NCBI GenBank assembly: GCA_963738835.1
Contig: CAVTYH010000002.1
Coordinates: 248,001-312,000, forward strand
Direction of reading: 5' to 3'
From: CAVTYH01 sp963738835
GTDB taxonomy: Bacteria > Planctomycetota > Planctomycetia > Pirellulales > JADZDJ01
Length of the DNA stretch: 64,000 nucleotides
Shown: one piece after another, positions 9,192-19,004 of the stretch
Layout: the number at the start of each line of letters is the position of its first letter
Position numbering within the stretch: position 1 is the first letter of the stretch
Notes under the pieces: generated by a model
The model's input: only the letters and a program-made list of their open reading frames with translations
The model's database searches: none
What the model was told of the DNA's origin: nothing
Translations under genes and position numbers: made by a program

Positions 9192-10184
9192 TTACACAGC
9201 GCTGGCCGCCGGCACTCGCATGCCCAGCCGCAGGCCCAGCTCGGAAAGTTTCTCTTTGAGCTCTTTGAGCGTGGTTTCACCGAAATTCCGCACTTCCAGC
9301 AATTGATCTTCCGTCCGCTGCACAAGATCGCGCACGGTGCGAAGATTCTCGCTCTCCAAGCAATTGGAAGCCCGCACAGAAAGTTTCAGTTCCGCCAGGC
9401 TCATATTCAATTTCTGCTCGATTGCCATATCCATGCCGCCCGCGCCAGCCCCACGGCCAGCACCGCTAACTCTGGCGCCCAGCTCCGTGTACTGCACAAA
9501 CGGATTAAGGTGCTTACGGAGAATTTTGGCCGACTCGACCAGCGCCATTTCCGGCCCGATCGAACCGTTGGTCCAAATCTCGAGCGTCAACTTGTCGTAA
9601 TTCGTCTTTTGGCCGACGCGAGTTTCTTCAATTTCATACCGCACGCGAACGACGGGGCTGTAGACCGCATCGACCGGAATGATGCCGATTTCTTGGACGT
9701 TCGGGCTGTGCTCGCTGGCCGGCACGTAGCCGCGGCCATTTTCGACCACCATTTCCATCACAAACGGCACATCGTCGGTCAGGGTGGCGATAACGTGGTT
9801 CTTGTTGATGACTTCCACCGTTTCGTCGGTTTGCACATCGGCGCCGGTCACCACTCCGCGAGTGTTCTTTTCCACGCGCAGAATTTTGGTCTGATCGGTG
9901 TAATTCTTTACCACCAACGATTTCACATTGAGCACCACATCGGTCATGTCTTCCACGACCCCCGGCAAGGTGGTGAACTCATGCTGCGCACCGTGAATTT
10001 TGATTTGTGTGACCGAACTGCCTTCCAAGCTGGAAAGCAAAATCCGCCGCAACGAATTGCCGATGGTTACGCCAAAGCCGCGCTCAAACGGTTCGGCAAC
10101 GAACTTCCCATAAGTGGGCGACAGCGTTTTAACATCGCAAACAACCTGGCTCGGCAGTTCCAATCCACGCCAACGAATATGCAT
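9192..10184 (-). CDS. rpoA: DNA-directed RNA polymerase subunit alpha
   Basis: An intact 330-residue alpha subunit. The N-terminal domain shows the dimerisation and assembly motifs FAEPFERGFGVTIGN-like (residues 20-35), NSLRRILLSSLEGSSVT and IEFTTLPGV-like HEFTTLPGVVEDMTD. The C-terminal DNA- and activator-binding domain carries LELSVRASNCL-like LKLSVRASNCLESENLRTV and the helix-hairpin-helix FGETTLKELKEKL near residue 300. A Gly/Ala-rich linker (GAGRGAGAGGMDM) joins the domains. Gene order rpsD-rpoA-rplQ is conserved. Being intact, it contrasts with the broken rpoB and rpoC in the same window. Confidence 0.97.
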   Translation of the reverse strand: MHIRWRGLELPSQVVCDVKTLSPTYGKFVAEPFERGFGVTIGNSLRRILLSSLEGSSVTQIKIHGAQHEFTTLPGVVEDMTDVVLNVKSLVVKNYTDQTKILRVEKNTRGVVTGADVQTDETVEVINKNHVIATLTDDVPFVMEMVVENGRGYVPASEHSPNVQEIGIIPVDAVYSPVVRVRYEIEETRVGQKTNYDKLTLEIWTNGSIGPEMALVESAKILRKHLNPFVQYTELGARVSGAGRGAGAGGMDMAIEQKLNMSLAELKLSVRASNCLESENLRTVRDLVQRTEDQLLEVRNFGETTLKELKEKLSELGLRLGMRVPAASAV

Positions 10185-10200
10185 ACGGGCCTCCCTAGGG

Positions 10201-10279
10201 GTGCCTAGTGTCTATGTGTCTGGGTGTTTGCGTGCCTGAAGCTTCGATCCAAGGCACACAAACACTCAGCCACGCAGAC
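10201..10279. repeat. Word-like GTGTCT/AGACAC spacer repeat
   Basis: The rpsD-rpoA spacer consists of loosely repeated words (GTGTCT, GTGCCT, GGGTGTTTG) followed by their approximate complement (AAGGCACACAAACACTCAGCCACGC). It resembles the spacer at 19488-19573. Confidence 0.6.
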
Positions 10280-10283
10280 GCTG

Positions 10284-10910
10284 TTACTTCGAACACAACT
10301 CCACGATCAAGTTTGCCTGAATTCCACCGAGCGAAACATCTTCGGGCGTTGGCAAGCGATTCACACGGCCTTCGGGAATCGGACCATCCAGCCGCGAAAG
10401 GAAATCGGGCACATCGCGATGGAATTCCGAGAGGTTCGCTTGCACCGCTTCCAGGCTCTTGGCCCGATTCTTCACGCGAATGATATCGCCGACGTGAATC
10501 AAATAACTCGGAATATCGACTCGGCGGCCGTTGACGGTGATGTGCCCATGGTTAATCAGTTGTCGGGCCTGGGCCCGCGACAAACCAAAGCCCAAGCGGC
10601 AAACGACATTATCGAGCCGGCGTTCCAGCAAACTCATTAAGGCTTCGCCGGTGTTGCCTTTGCCTTTCACGGCCCGCCGGTAATAACCACGGAACTGGCG
10701 TTCCAGCACGCCGTAGTAATGCTTCACTTTTTGCTTTTCTCGCAGGTGGATGCCGTAATCGGTCAGTTTTCCGCGGCGCGTGGCCATGCCCGGCGGAGAT
10801 TCGCGGCGCTCAACGGCGCACTTTGGCGTATCGCAGCGCGTGCCCTTCAAAAAGAGCTTCAAACCATCGCGGCGACACAAACGACAGACGGGTCCAATAG
10901 TGCGAGCCAT
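10284..10910 (-). CDS. rpsD: Small-subunit ribosomal protein S4
   Basis: An intact 208-residue uS4, which nucleates 30S body assembly by binding 16S rRNA. It begins MARTIGPVCRLCRRDG, with two cysteines spaced CRLC as in the zinc-type N-terminus, and a further Cys pair could be at CDTPKCAVERR. The S4 RNA-binding domain follows near residue 95 (MSLLERRLDNVVCRLGFG, then ARQLINHGHITVNGRRVDIPS). It lies between rpsK and rpoA as in most bacteria. In other bacteria S4 represses its own alpha operon; no leader structure for this is obvious here. Confidence 0.96.
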   Translation of the reverse strand: MARTIGPVCRLCRRDGLKLFLKGTRCDTPKCAVERRESPPGMATRRGKLTDYGIHLREKQKVKHYYGVLERQFRGYYRRAVKGKGNTGEALMSLLERRLDNVVCRLGFGLSRAQARQLINHGHITVNGRRVDIPSYLIHVGDIIRVKNRAKSLEAVQANLSEFHRDVPDFLSRLDGPIPEGRVNRLPTPEDVSLGGIQANLIVELCSK

Positions 10911-10959
10911 ATTTCAGGTGCTACGAAATAAATTGGTATTTAGTTGTTAATTGGTTGGG

Positions 10960-11343
<384 letters not shown>

Positions 11344-11420
11344 AGGAAGTCTGCTCCGAACTCAGATGTGCAAATTGTGCTGTTTGTTTCTTGAAGACCA
11401 ACGTCAGGTTCGATAGGCAT

Positions 11421-11513
11421 CAATGACGAATGACCAAATTCGAATGAAATTCCAATGGCCTAGTCTCGAAACCACAAGGGCTTCGGCATTCGTCATTTGA
11501 ATTTCGTCATTTC
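11421..11513. repeat. AATGACGAA-type spacer inverted repeat
   Basis: Left arm 11421-11457 (CAATGACGAATGACC...) and right arm 11485-11513 (...ATTCGTCATTTGAATTTCGTCATTTC) are imperfect complements built from the words ATGACGAA and AATTC. They fill the rpsK-rpsM spacer. The same words recur near 2043-2072, 49326-49474 and 55715-55735. Confidence 0.65.
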
Positions 11514-11897
11514 CTACTTCATATCCTTCACGCCTTTTTTGCCGGCCACGGTCTTCTTGGGGCCTTTGCGTGTTCGGGCGTTGGTGCGGGTGCGCTGACC
11601 GCGGACGGGTAAGCCCCGACGATGGCGCATTCCGCGGTAACAGTTGATGTCTTTCAGCCGGGCAACGTTTTGCGTCAACTGCCGACGCAATTGCCCTTCG
11701 GCCGTGTAATCTTTGTCCAATAGCGCGGCCATCCGCGCCACTTCGTCTTCGTGCAAGTCGCGGGCTTGCGAATGCGGATCGACGCCGGCCTTGTGGCAAA
11801 GCTCGCGTGCAACGCGCGGACCCACGCCGTACAGGTACTGCAATGAAATGAAAGTCGGTTTGTCGGGCGGAATATCGACGCCCAGCAGACGCGGCAT
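11514..11897 (-). CDS. rpsM: Small-subunit ribosomal protein S13
   Basis: An intact 127-residue uS13, which sits in the 30S head and contacts P-site tRNA. It begins MPRLLGVDIPPDKPTFISLQ, contains the helix-two-turn-helix YLYGVGPRVARELC, and ends with the basic tail RGLPVRGQRTRTNARTRKGP followed by KKTVAGKKG. The length is normal. It lies 32 bases after rpmJ, the standard alpha-operon order. Confidence 0.97.
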   Translation of the reverse strand: MPRLLGVDIPPDKPTFISLQYLYGVGPRVARELCHKAGVDPHSQARDLHEDEVARMAALLDKDYTAEGQLRRQLTQNVARLKDINCYRGMRHRRGLPVRGQRTRTNARTRKGPKKTVAGKKGVKDMK

Positions 11898-11929
11898 AAA
11901 GGCGAACTCCTAAAACGGGCCGGGCTTCC

Positions 11930-12044
11930 CTAGCCCTGACGTTGCTTGTGGCGCAGGATTGCTGCAAACGACAAACACCACCCCGCGGCGGCGCACGATC
12001 TTGCAGTGGTCGCACAGGCGTTTAACACTCGCGCGTATTTTCAT
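11930..12044 (-). CDS. rpmJ: Large-subunit ribosomal protein L36, frameshifted
   Basis: A very small gene. From ATG at 12044 the protein reads MKIRASVKRLCDHCKIVRRR and GVVFVVCSNP, the zinc-type bL36 with Cys-x2-Cys and a further Cys. The expected end RHKQRQG followed by a stop is present one base out of frame, finishing at 11930. The span is 115 bases, exactly one more than the 114 of a 37-residue L36. The extra base lies near 11954-11957. Read without correction it would give 44 residues ending in a foreign tail. It is the first gene of the alpha operon, and no infA gene is found before it. Confidence 0.88.
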
Positions 12045-12090
12045 TGTTCACACGCTCCCATCGCCAATCCTGGCGGACTGAAAGCTCATC

Positions 12091-12120
12091 AGTATAAGGC
12101 TTCGCCCGGCAACTGTTCAA
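12091..12120 (-). promoter_or_regulatory. Candidate sigma-70 type promoter for the alpha operon
   Basis: On the minus strand a TTGAAC box (12115-12120) and a TATACT box (12091-12096) are separated by 18 bases, ending about 47 bases before the rpmJ start. The position between the SulP gene and rpmJ suits a separate promoter for rpmJ-rpsM-rpsK-rpsD-rpoA-rplQ. Confidence 0.5.
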
Positions 12121-12231
12121 GGGGCGAAAGGTGCGTAGTTTCCAGGTGTTTCTGAGAAACTGGGCGATTCTGAATCCAGTGCTCCAAACGAGTTTTTCGC
12201 CTACGGCTCAATCGGCACGTCGGGCAAGCAC

Positions 12232-13874
12232 CTAATGGTGCCCCGCCGGCTGCAATTCCCTGGGGTGAGGCAGAGAAACCTTGCCGTTGCGCTCATTATA
12301 CCGGCCCAGGAATTTGGCGTGCAGGCCACCCCAATCGATCACCAGCTTACCGCCTAAATCTTCGTGCTGTCGCTGCCAGTTGATCAGCAGATCTAAACAC
12401 GCGTGATCGATGTAGTCGACCGCGGCGATATCGACATGTAATTCGCAAGCGGGCGGCAATCCCTCCAGCGTCTTGGCCAGATATGGCAATCGCAGAAACG
12501 TCGCAGCGCCCTCAAGCTTGAGGTTTACGCGATCGGCCGCCGAATTCTTGCGCACATCGATGACCAAATGCGAAAACGTGTACAGCAGCTTGGCCACCGA
12601 CAATCCAATGCCAACCAGCACGCCGGTCAACAAATCGGTGGACACAATCATGCCCAAGGTCGCGAGATAGATGAACAACTCGCTCTTGCCGTATTTCAAA
12701 AGTCCCATGGCGGCGCACGGGTAAGCCAGCTTGTAACCGGTGTAAACCAGAATGGCGCCCAAGCAAGATTTGGGAATCGCTTGCAGCGTGTGTGGAAGCA
12801 AACTTACGAAGATTAAAATCCATGCGCCGTGCAGCACGGTCGAAAGACGAGTGCGAGCCCCTGCATCGATATTGGCCGAGCTCCGCACAATGACGCCCGT
12901 GATTGGCAGCGCCGATGCAGCGCCGCACAACACGTTGCCAATTCCTTGTGCGATCAGTTCTTTGTCGTACCTGCGCGCGGTCCTTGATGAATTCGATCGG
13001 TTGCGGTGACGCTCAACAAGGTTTCGGCGCTGGCGACAATTCCAAACGACAAACCGAGCAGCGCGATGTCGTGCCATTTCACTCCCTTGGCTTGCAAGGC
13101 CTGCCACATTTCTGCCGAAGGTATGGAAATAGCCTGATAAATTCTGTCAGGCAGCTCGACAAATTTGATATCGAGCTGCTGAACATAGGCCGCCAAACTG
13201 GCCAAAATGACGGCGGCCAAAGCTGGTGGAATGAAGCGTAGCCGTTTGAAAATTACGAGCTTCCACAGCGCCAACACAAGAATCGTCAAAATGCCAATCC
13301 GCGCAGCATGGTGATGGCTCGTTCCATCTTGCGGTACGATGCCCCGCCACACCGATTCCGGAATCGACAGCAAATTTGCGAGGCCGCTGGCGCGAGGAAC
13401 ATCGTCGACCATCACGTGAAACTGGCTGGCGAAAATCAGCACGCCAATGCCCGCCAACATGCCTTGCACCACCGCCGGCGAAACGGCCCGAAACCACTGG
13501 CCCAATCGCAGCGTGCCGGCCAACAACTGGAATGCGCCGGCGATGATGACGACAAACCCCAAGGCTTCGATGCCATATTCGTCGACCAACTGATAGACGA
13601 GAACACTTAAGCCGGCAGCCGGCCCGCTTACCTGCAGCGGTGAACCGGACAGCAATCCGACGATAATGCCGCCAACAATGCCGCTGACCAATCCGGCGGC
13701 CACCGGCACGTTCGACGCCACGGCGATGCCCATGCACAGCGGCAGCGCAACGAGAAACACGACGATCGAGGCCATGAGATCGTGAAATACAGTCCCAGAC
13801 GCAACGGTGCCACTGGCACGGTTGCCCGGCGTGTGCTTCGGTTCATTTCTGTCCGATTTTTCTTGTGCAAGCAT
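12232..13874 (-). CDS. SulP-family anion (probable bicarbonate) transporter with STAS domain, frameshifted
   Basis: A membrane transporter of the SulP/SLC26 family, about 547 residues after correction. The N-terminal half has the first helices (FHDLMASIVVFLVALPLCMG) and the glycine-rich GLVSGIVGGIIVGLLSGS. The C-terminus is a STAS-like domain (LHVDIAAVDYIDHACLDLL). The frame breaks near 12970-12978 between TDRIHQGPRA and YDKELIAQGIGN, a junction that is continuous in homologues; one missing base explains it. A start at 13874 has GGAG close upstream. The adjacent beta-carbonic anhydrase suggests bicarbonate rather than sulfate as substrate; this is inference. Confidence 0.87.
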
Positions 13875-14011
13875 AAACACTCTCCTGGCAATTGCTGGTT
13901 AGATTTGTGATTTCGGCGCAATGGCACGAACACGCCTCACGAGGCGCTGATCGACAGACTCCACCTGCGGTCTGCGCTATTCAGAGGCGGCCTGTGAATA
14001 ACGAGGTCAAC

Positions 14012-14710
14012 CTACGATTGCTCGTGTTTGACCGCGCCGTGATTGGCTGTCAGTTGAACCTGAACAACGCCGTTGCGAACGGTTTTTGCAGCACCTCCGC
14101 CAAAGCGGACGAACTGCCGGGCGGCGGAGTCGTACGTGAAGATTTCGCCGGTTTCGATCTTGTACATCCAGCCGTGCAAATTGAGCTGATCGCGGGCCAG
14201 CCGTGCCGCCACCGGCGGCGAAGTGCGCAAATGCTCTAATTGCACCAGGACGTTTTCTTCCGCCGTGGCGGTCAGGAGCGCGTGGCCCGTCAGGTGCGTA
14301 TAATGGTCGTGAATGATGGCCACCGTGGCATCGGCGTGCCTGAGCCATGCTTGCACCGATGGCACGCCGTGCAGAGTTTCCGGTTTGAGCAGCGATTTCA
14401 TCGCCCCACACGGCGTGTGACCACACACGATGATGTCGCGCACCCCCAACTCGGTCACGGCGAATTCCACGGCCGCGAGCTCTCCATTGTTGGCAGTGCC
14501 GTAGCACGGAACTAGGTTGCCGACGTTGCGGACAATGAACAACTGCCCTGGATCGGCGTTGGTGATTAAATTCGGATCGATGCGCGAGTCCGAGCAGGTA
14601 ATGAAGCACGCGACCGGCTTTTGCCCTTTTGCCAGGCGTTCGAACATATGCCGGTGCTGCTGGAAGCCGACGTTTTGAAAATAATGCACTCCGTCAACAA
14701 GCGCTTGCAT
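14012..14710 (-). CDS. Beta-class carbonic anhydrase
   Basis: A 232-residue zinc enzyme interconverting CO2 and bicarbonate. Starting at 14710, where AGGAG lies 7 bases upstream, the zinc ligands are Cys39, His98 and Cys101, with the Asp41-Arg43 dyad in CSDSRID; GHTPCGAMKSLL contains the second ligand pair. An earlier in-frame start would add 39 residues without homology. It is followed by the SulP transporter after 137 bases; carbonic anhydrase-SulP pairs are known in other bacteria for bicarbonate handling. The pair interrupts the ribosomal cluster between map and rpmJ. Confidence 0.95.
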   Translation of the reverse strand: MQALVDGVHYFQNVGFQQHRHMFERLAKGQKPVACFITCSDSRIDPNLITNADPGQLFIVRNVGNLVPCYGTANNGELAAVEFAVTELGVRDIIVCGHTPCGAMKSLLKPETLHGVPSVQAWLRHADATVAIIHDHYTHLTGHALLTATAEENVLVQLEHLRTSPPVAARLARDQLNLHGWMYKIETGEIFTYDSAARQFVRFGGGAAKTVRNGVVQVQLTANHGAVKHEQS

Positions 14711-14858
14711 GATAGCTCTCCTAAGGAATGGTCGAAGACATGCGCAAGCGCGCGGCCCGGTGACTTGCCGATGCGCAAACTCGCACTGAAAAAAGAAATG
14801 AACGTGAGACAACGCTGCGGATTTCAAACTTCCGCAAACGAAGGGAGAGCGCCGCGGT

Positions 14859-15209
14859 TCATGACCGCAGCGGGGCGTTCAAGCCATTGGCAAGACGATG
14901 GCCGACCATCGGACTGGCGGCCACGTTGGCGATCGATCGAATTACGTGCTGCGCACGCGGATGATGATGCGCGGTGTAAACCGGTTCGCTCGCGTGGCGC
15001 GGCCGAGCCTGAAATGGCTGGGCGACCTGCACCACGGCGACAATTTCCTCGGAGCCCAATTCAAATCCGCTCAGCGATAGCTTGCCGTCGGAACACAATA
15101 GCGCAAAGAAGACCGCGGCAGCCGTTACGACATACCGCACGGCCGGGTGCAATCGCCGAGTAAGGTGATGGTGCAAAAAGCTCGCGAATTGTCGAAGAAT
15201 TTGCAACAT
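14859..15209 (-). CDS. Hypothetical small membrane protein
   Basis: A 116-residue frame on the operon strand between map and the carbonic anhydrase. It has one hydrophobic segment (AVRYVVTAAAVFFALLC, about residues 23-39) and a polar His/Arg/Pro-rich remainder. I recognise no family, and no strong ribosome site precedes the ATG at 15209. It may be spurious or a decayed gene. Confidence 0.3.
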   Translation of the reverse strand: MLQILRQFASFLHHHLTRRLHPAVRYVVTAAAVFFALLCSDGKLSLSGFELGSEEIVAVVQVAQPFQARPRHASEPVYTAHHHPRAQHVIRSIANVAASPMVGHRLANGLNAPLRS

Positions 15210-15401
15210 TTGGGGTTTTACGGGCGCCGATTTGCGATCTCGAATCGCGACAACATTTACGACTTCGCGGTGGATGACGAAGCCAAGTTCATGCTACGTC
15301 GCTCGCCGGTTTGGTGCAAGGTCGATTGCCACAATCGCCGACTAAGAATTGGCCTCGCAGAAGCAGCAAAAGACAAAGCTTTCGACGGCGTCGGACCGAC
15401 T

Positions 15402-16346
15402 TCAGCCAGTTGGTTGCGGCACCCGTCCGAGCAGCTCACGGAGCACGGTATCGTCGAATTCTTCACCGGGCTGCGGCGGCGCCGTGAGCACCCAAGGGCC
15501 ATCGGCGGTCATGGCAATGGTGTGTTCGAAATGGGCACTGTACTTGGCGTCGCTGGTGACCTGCGTCCAATGATCGGAAAGCGTTTTCGTTTTCTTGGTG
15601 CCGATGTTGACCATGGGCTCCACCGCAATCACCAAACCCGGCTCCAGACGAAAATCGTGGCTGCGCTTGAGCGACGAACTAACGAAGTTCGGCACCTGCG
15701 GCTCTTCGTGCATTTCGCGCCCGATGCCGTGGCCGACGAAATTCTCGACTACCGAGAAACCGTGATCGCGCACATACGTGGCCATTTCGCGAGCCACTTC
15801 GCTCCAGCGAGTTTTCACGGCCATCAGCTCAATGGCCAGATCGAGCACCGCGCGGGTGGCATCCAGCAGCCGTTGCGTTTCCGCGGAAACATTGCCAACC
15901 GGATGGGTATAGGCCGAATCGCCGCACCAGCCGTTCACTTTACAGCCGGTGTCGAGGCTGACGATATCGCCCTCTTTCAAACGCCGCTTTCCGGGAATTC
16001 CATGCACCACCTCATCGTTGACGCTGATGCAAGTGGCCGCCGGAAACGGAACTTTGCCTGGCACACCCTTGAACAGCGGAATGGCGTTGTGACGCGTCAG
16101 GTATTCATCGATGGCGGAGTCAATTTCACGCGTTGTTACGCCCGGCCGGACCAGAGCCTTCGCCGCCTGATGTGCCCCCCACACCACCAAGCCCGCTTTC
16201 CGCATTTGCGCCAGTTCGCGCTGAGAACGCAAATTGATGCACTTGGGTGAATTCGCCACGGGATGCGCTGCCTTTTGCCGCTCTGGCCGATATCGATGAA
16301 AGACCCGCCGACGGCCCGATGGCGAAGGGCGGAGATGATGATTCAT
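15402..16346 (-). CDS. map: Methionine aminopeptidase, type I
   Basis: A metalloprotease removing the initiator methionine. Its metal ligands lie in DTGCKVNGWCGDSAYT, GHGIGREMHEEP and the final EHTIAMTADG region, all in the expected order, and the core matches type I enzymes of about 250 residues. The frame runs to 314 residues with a basic N-terminal stretch that has no counterpart; the conserved part begins at INLRSQRELAQMRKAGL. A GTG at 16259 would give a more usual length, so the start is uncertain. It follows adk by 45 bases, the standard secY-adk-map order. Confidence 0.93.
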   Translation of the reverse strand: MNHHLRPSPSGRRRVFHRYRPERQKAAHPVANSPKCINLRSQRELAQMRKAGLVVWGAHQAAKALVRPGVTTREIDSAIDEYLTRHNAIPLFKGVPGKVPFPAATCISVNDEVVHGIPGKRRLKEGDIVSLDTGCKVNGWCGDSAYTHPVGNVSAETQRLLDATRAVLDLAIELMAVKTRWSEVAREMATYVRDHGFSVVENFVGHGIGREMHEEPQVPNFVSSSLKRSHDFRLEPGLVIAVEPMVNIGTKKTKTLSDHWTQVTSDAKYSAHFEHTIAMTADGPWVLTAPPQPGEEFDDTVLRELLGRVPQPTG

Positions 16347-16391
16347 GCGACTGCTACTTTGATCGATCCTATCCTGGAACGCCGGCGGAGG

Positions 16392-16961
16392 CTACCCATT
16401 TCGATGTTTGATCTGCTCCAGAGCGGCAGAAATTCGAGCCGACACTTCGTCCACCGTGCCCATCGCGTCAACCGATTTTAGCAGCCCGCGCTGGCGGTAG
16501 TAATCGCTCACCGGGGCGGTTTGCCGCTGGTAGGTAGTCATTCGTTCGCGAATTACTTCGGGCTTGTCGTCCGACCGGCCGCGGGCAATCATCCGTCGAA
16601 CCACTTCGTCTTCATCGACTTTCATTTCGATGACACCATCGAGAGGCGCACCGTGCTGCCGCAAATACTCGTCCAGCTTTTCCGCTTGCACCACGGTGCG
16701 CGGGAAGCCATCGAGCAAGCAGCCTGCTTTGCAGTCGGCCTGATCAAGCCGTTGGCCGACCATTTCAACCATCGTGTCGTCGCCGACCAATTGACCTGCG
16801 TCAATAAATTGCCTGGCTGACAAACCAACCGGCGTTCCTTGGCTAATTGCCTGGCGAAGCATCTCGCCAGTCGAAAGGTGAGGCACTCGAAGTTGCTCGA
16901 CCAGACGCTCAGCCTGTGTTCCTTTACCAGCACCCGGCGGGCCGATCAGAATTAACCGCAT
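16392..16961 (-). CDS. adk: Adenylate kinase, short type
   Basis: An intact 189-residue kinase catalysing ATP + AMP to 2 ADP. The P-loop GPPGAGKGTQAERL is at residues 8-21, the AMP-binding region LSTGEMLRQAI follows, and LDGFPRTVVQAE lies near residue 84. The LID region is short (RGRSDDKPEVIRERM), without the zinc-binding Cys insertion of the 210-220 residue form. It stands between secY and map, as in many spc operons. Confidence 0.95.
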   Translation of the reverse strand: MRLILIGPPGAGKGTQAERLVEQLRVPHLSTGEMLRQAISQGTPVGLSARQFIDAGQLVGDDTMVEMVGQRLDQADCKAGCLLDGFPRTVVQAEKLDEYLRQHGAPLDGVIEMKVDEDEVVRRMIARGRSDDKPEVIRERMTTYQRQTAPVSDYYRQRGLLKSVDAMGTVDEVSARISAALEQIKHRNG

Positions 16962-17022
16962 GACGAGGTTGACGGTGCAAAGGTGGAATTCGATCGCGGC
17001 TCCGCCGGACCGGAATTCGAAA

Positions 17023-18370
17023 TTACTCCAGCAATCCCTTGTAATTGCGCATTACCAGGTGGCTGTCGATCTTTTGCACCAGATCGAAGGCCACGCTCAC
17101 CGCAATCAACAGACCCGTGCCGCCGTAAAAACGGGCCATCACCGACGGAATTTCCAGCGCGGTGGCAACAATCGTGGGCAAAATTGCCACGACCGACAGG
17201 AACGCAGCGCCCACGTAAGTGATGCGCACCATGACTTTTTCCAGATAATCGGCGGTTCGTTTTCCAGGTCGATAACCAGGAATGAACGTGCCGAAATCTT
17301 TCAGGTTGTCGGCCATGTCTTTCGGATTGAACGTGATTGCCGTCCAGAAATAACAGAAGAAGTAAATCAGAACCACGTACAGCAGATTGTATAAAAACGA
17401 ACTGCCGCGAGTGAACGCTTCATCGAGCCGCTGCCAAAACGTGTTGCTATGGGCAGTCAGCCATGGCATGAAAGAGCATGTTGGGAAACAGCAGCAAGCT
17501 GCTGGCGAAAATGATGGGCATGACGCCCGATTGATTCACCCGCAAGGGCAAGTACTGCCGCGTGCCGCCGTACACCCGCCGGCCCCGCACATGTTTAGCG
17601 CTCTGGGTCGGAATGCGGCGTTGGCCCTGCGTCATGTAAACGACGCCGGAGACAACACTAACGAACAGAATTGCCAGCACCAGCCATTTCTCCGGACCAA
17701 ACTTGCCGCCGGTGCCTCCCAGTTCCAATGAACTTTGGCTGAACATTTCCACGAACGCACCTGGCATGGCTGCCAAGATGCCAGCCATGATCAATAAGCT
17801 AATTCCGTTGCCGATGCCGAATTCATCGATTTGCTCGCCCAGCCACATCAAGAAAATGGTGCCGGCGGTCATCGTCGTCACGGCGGTGAACTGCCAAAAG
17901 AACGTAATGCCGCCACCGGAGCGGGTCAGGAAATTCTCGTCGATCCAGCCTTGTCCCGAAAGCAAACTCACGTAAGCCCAGCTTTGCCCAATACAGATCA
18001 GCACGGTGGCATAGCGGGTGTATTCATTAATTTTCTTCCGACCGCTTTCGCCTTCCTTTTGCAACCTCTCCAACGGTCCCCAGACGCTGCCCAATAGCTG
18101 AAAGATAATCGAGGCCGAGATATACGGCATGATGCCGAGGCCGAAGATGGTTGCCTGGCTCAAATTGCTGGCGCTAAACACGGCGGCCTGCGAGAACAAT
18201 GCCCCGAGGCCAGACTGCTGCGAATTGAACGTCGCCTTCATTTTCTCTTGGTTGACCATGGGCAGCGAAACTTGCCAGCCGATCCGATAAATGGCCAAGA
18301 AGAGCAGCGTCAGCAAGATTTTCTGCCGGAGCTCAGGAATCGTGAACGTGACCCGGATTTTTTCCCACAT
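17023..18370 (-). CDS. secY: Preprotein translocase subunit SecY, frameshifted
   Basis: The channel subunit of the Sec translocon, about 448-449 residues with ten expected membrane helices. The first part shows GIMPYISASIIFQLL, LQKEGESGRKKINEYTRY and FGIGNGISLLIMAGI; it ends near FPNMLF. The second part, in another frame, contains FNPKDMADNLKDFG, the FIPGYRPGKRTADYL motif and the last two helices. One extra base near 17470 (or two missing) accounts for the change. Both halves are well conserved, so the break is unlikely to be decay. The gene lies between rplO and adk, as usual. Confidence 0.92.
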
Positions 18371-18414
18371 GACTCGCTCCGTCGCCAGGTTGCTGGCGAA
18401 TGAATGGTTTTATC

Positions 18415-18452
18415 TCACCGCTGAGGACGCAGAAATCACGGAGATACGCTGA
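18415..18452. repeat. Word-like spacer repeat (CACCGCTGAGGACGCAG type)
   Basis: The secY-rplO spacer contains CACCGCTGAGGACGCAGAAATCACGG, built of GAGGACGCAGA-like words. A complementary version (CTCTGCGCGACTCTGCGCCCC then GCGGTGAATTC) appears at about 33524-33560. Confidence 0.45.
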
Positions 18453-18511
18453 CAACCGATGCCGCTAGAATAACCGAGCGAGCTGCCTCAATCCAAGGTC
18501 GAAAAGCGCGG

Positions 18512-19004
18512 TTACTTCACGGCTTTGGCTTTCGGCCGCTTGCGTACCACGGGCTTTGGACCGGGAAGGACAACCGCTTCGCCGCCGGCTTGCTTGATTT
18601 TTTCCAGAGCCGAGGCGCTGAAGTAGTTGGCGGTGATTTTCAATTTCTTCTTGAGATCGCCATTGCCGAGCACTTTCAGAGCGTCGCAAGGGCGTTTGCA
18701 TAAACCGGCGGTTTTAAGGGCTGCCAGCGTTACTTCGCCCCCTTTTTCGAAGGCCACTTCCAAATCGCCGACGTTGACAATTGCGATGACCTGGCCCCAT
18801 TGATTATGGAACCCGCGCTTGGGAATGCGGCGAATGAGCGGCATCCGCGCCTTCGAACATCACAGGCGCAGCCCAACCAGCAAGCTGACCCTGACCCTTG
18901 TGACCGCGGCCGGAGGTTTTGCCTTTACCGGAGCCGGGACCACGGCCGATGCGCATCCGTTTTTTGTTTTTGTGAATGCCGCGATGGACGTCGTTGATGT
19001 TCAT
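18512..19004 (-). CDS. rplO: Large-subunit ribosomal protein L15, frameshifted
   Basis: uL15, about 163-164 residues. The N-terminal part has GRGPGSGKGKTSGRGHKGQG and ends at VMFEGA. The second part begins MPLIRRIPKRGFHNQWG and continues to the C-terminal GGEAVVLPGPKPVV. In homologues EGGQMPL is continuous, so two missing bases or one extra near 18845 explain the break. The start overlaps the rpsE stop by four bases (ATGA), implying translational coupling. No rpmD (L30) lies between rpsE and rplO, as in other planctomycetes. Confidence 0.92.

Noticed and set aside
11898..12231. A hidden infA gene between map and rpmJ
   Set aside because: The spacer holds rpmJ and a promoter-like pair only; no IF1-like OB-fold sequence was found in either strand of the map-rpmJ interval.
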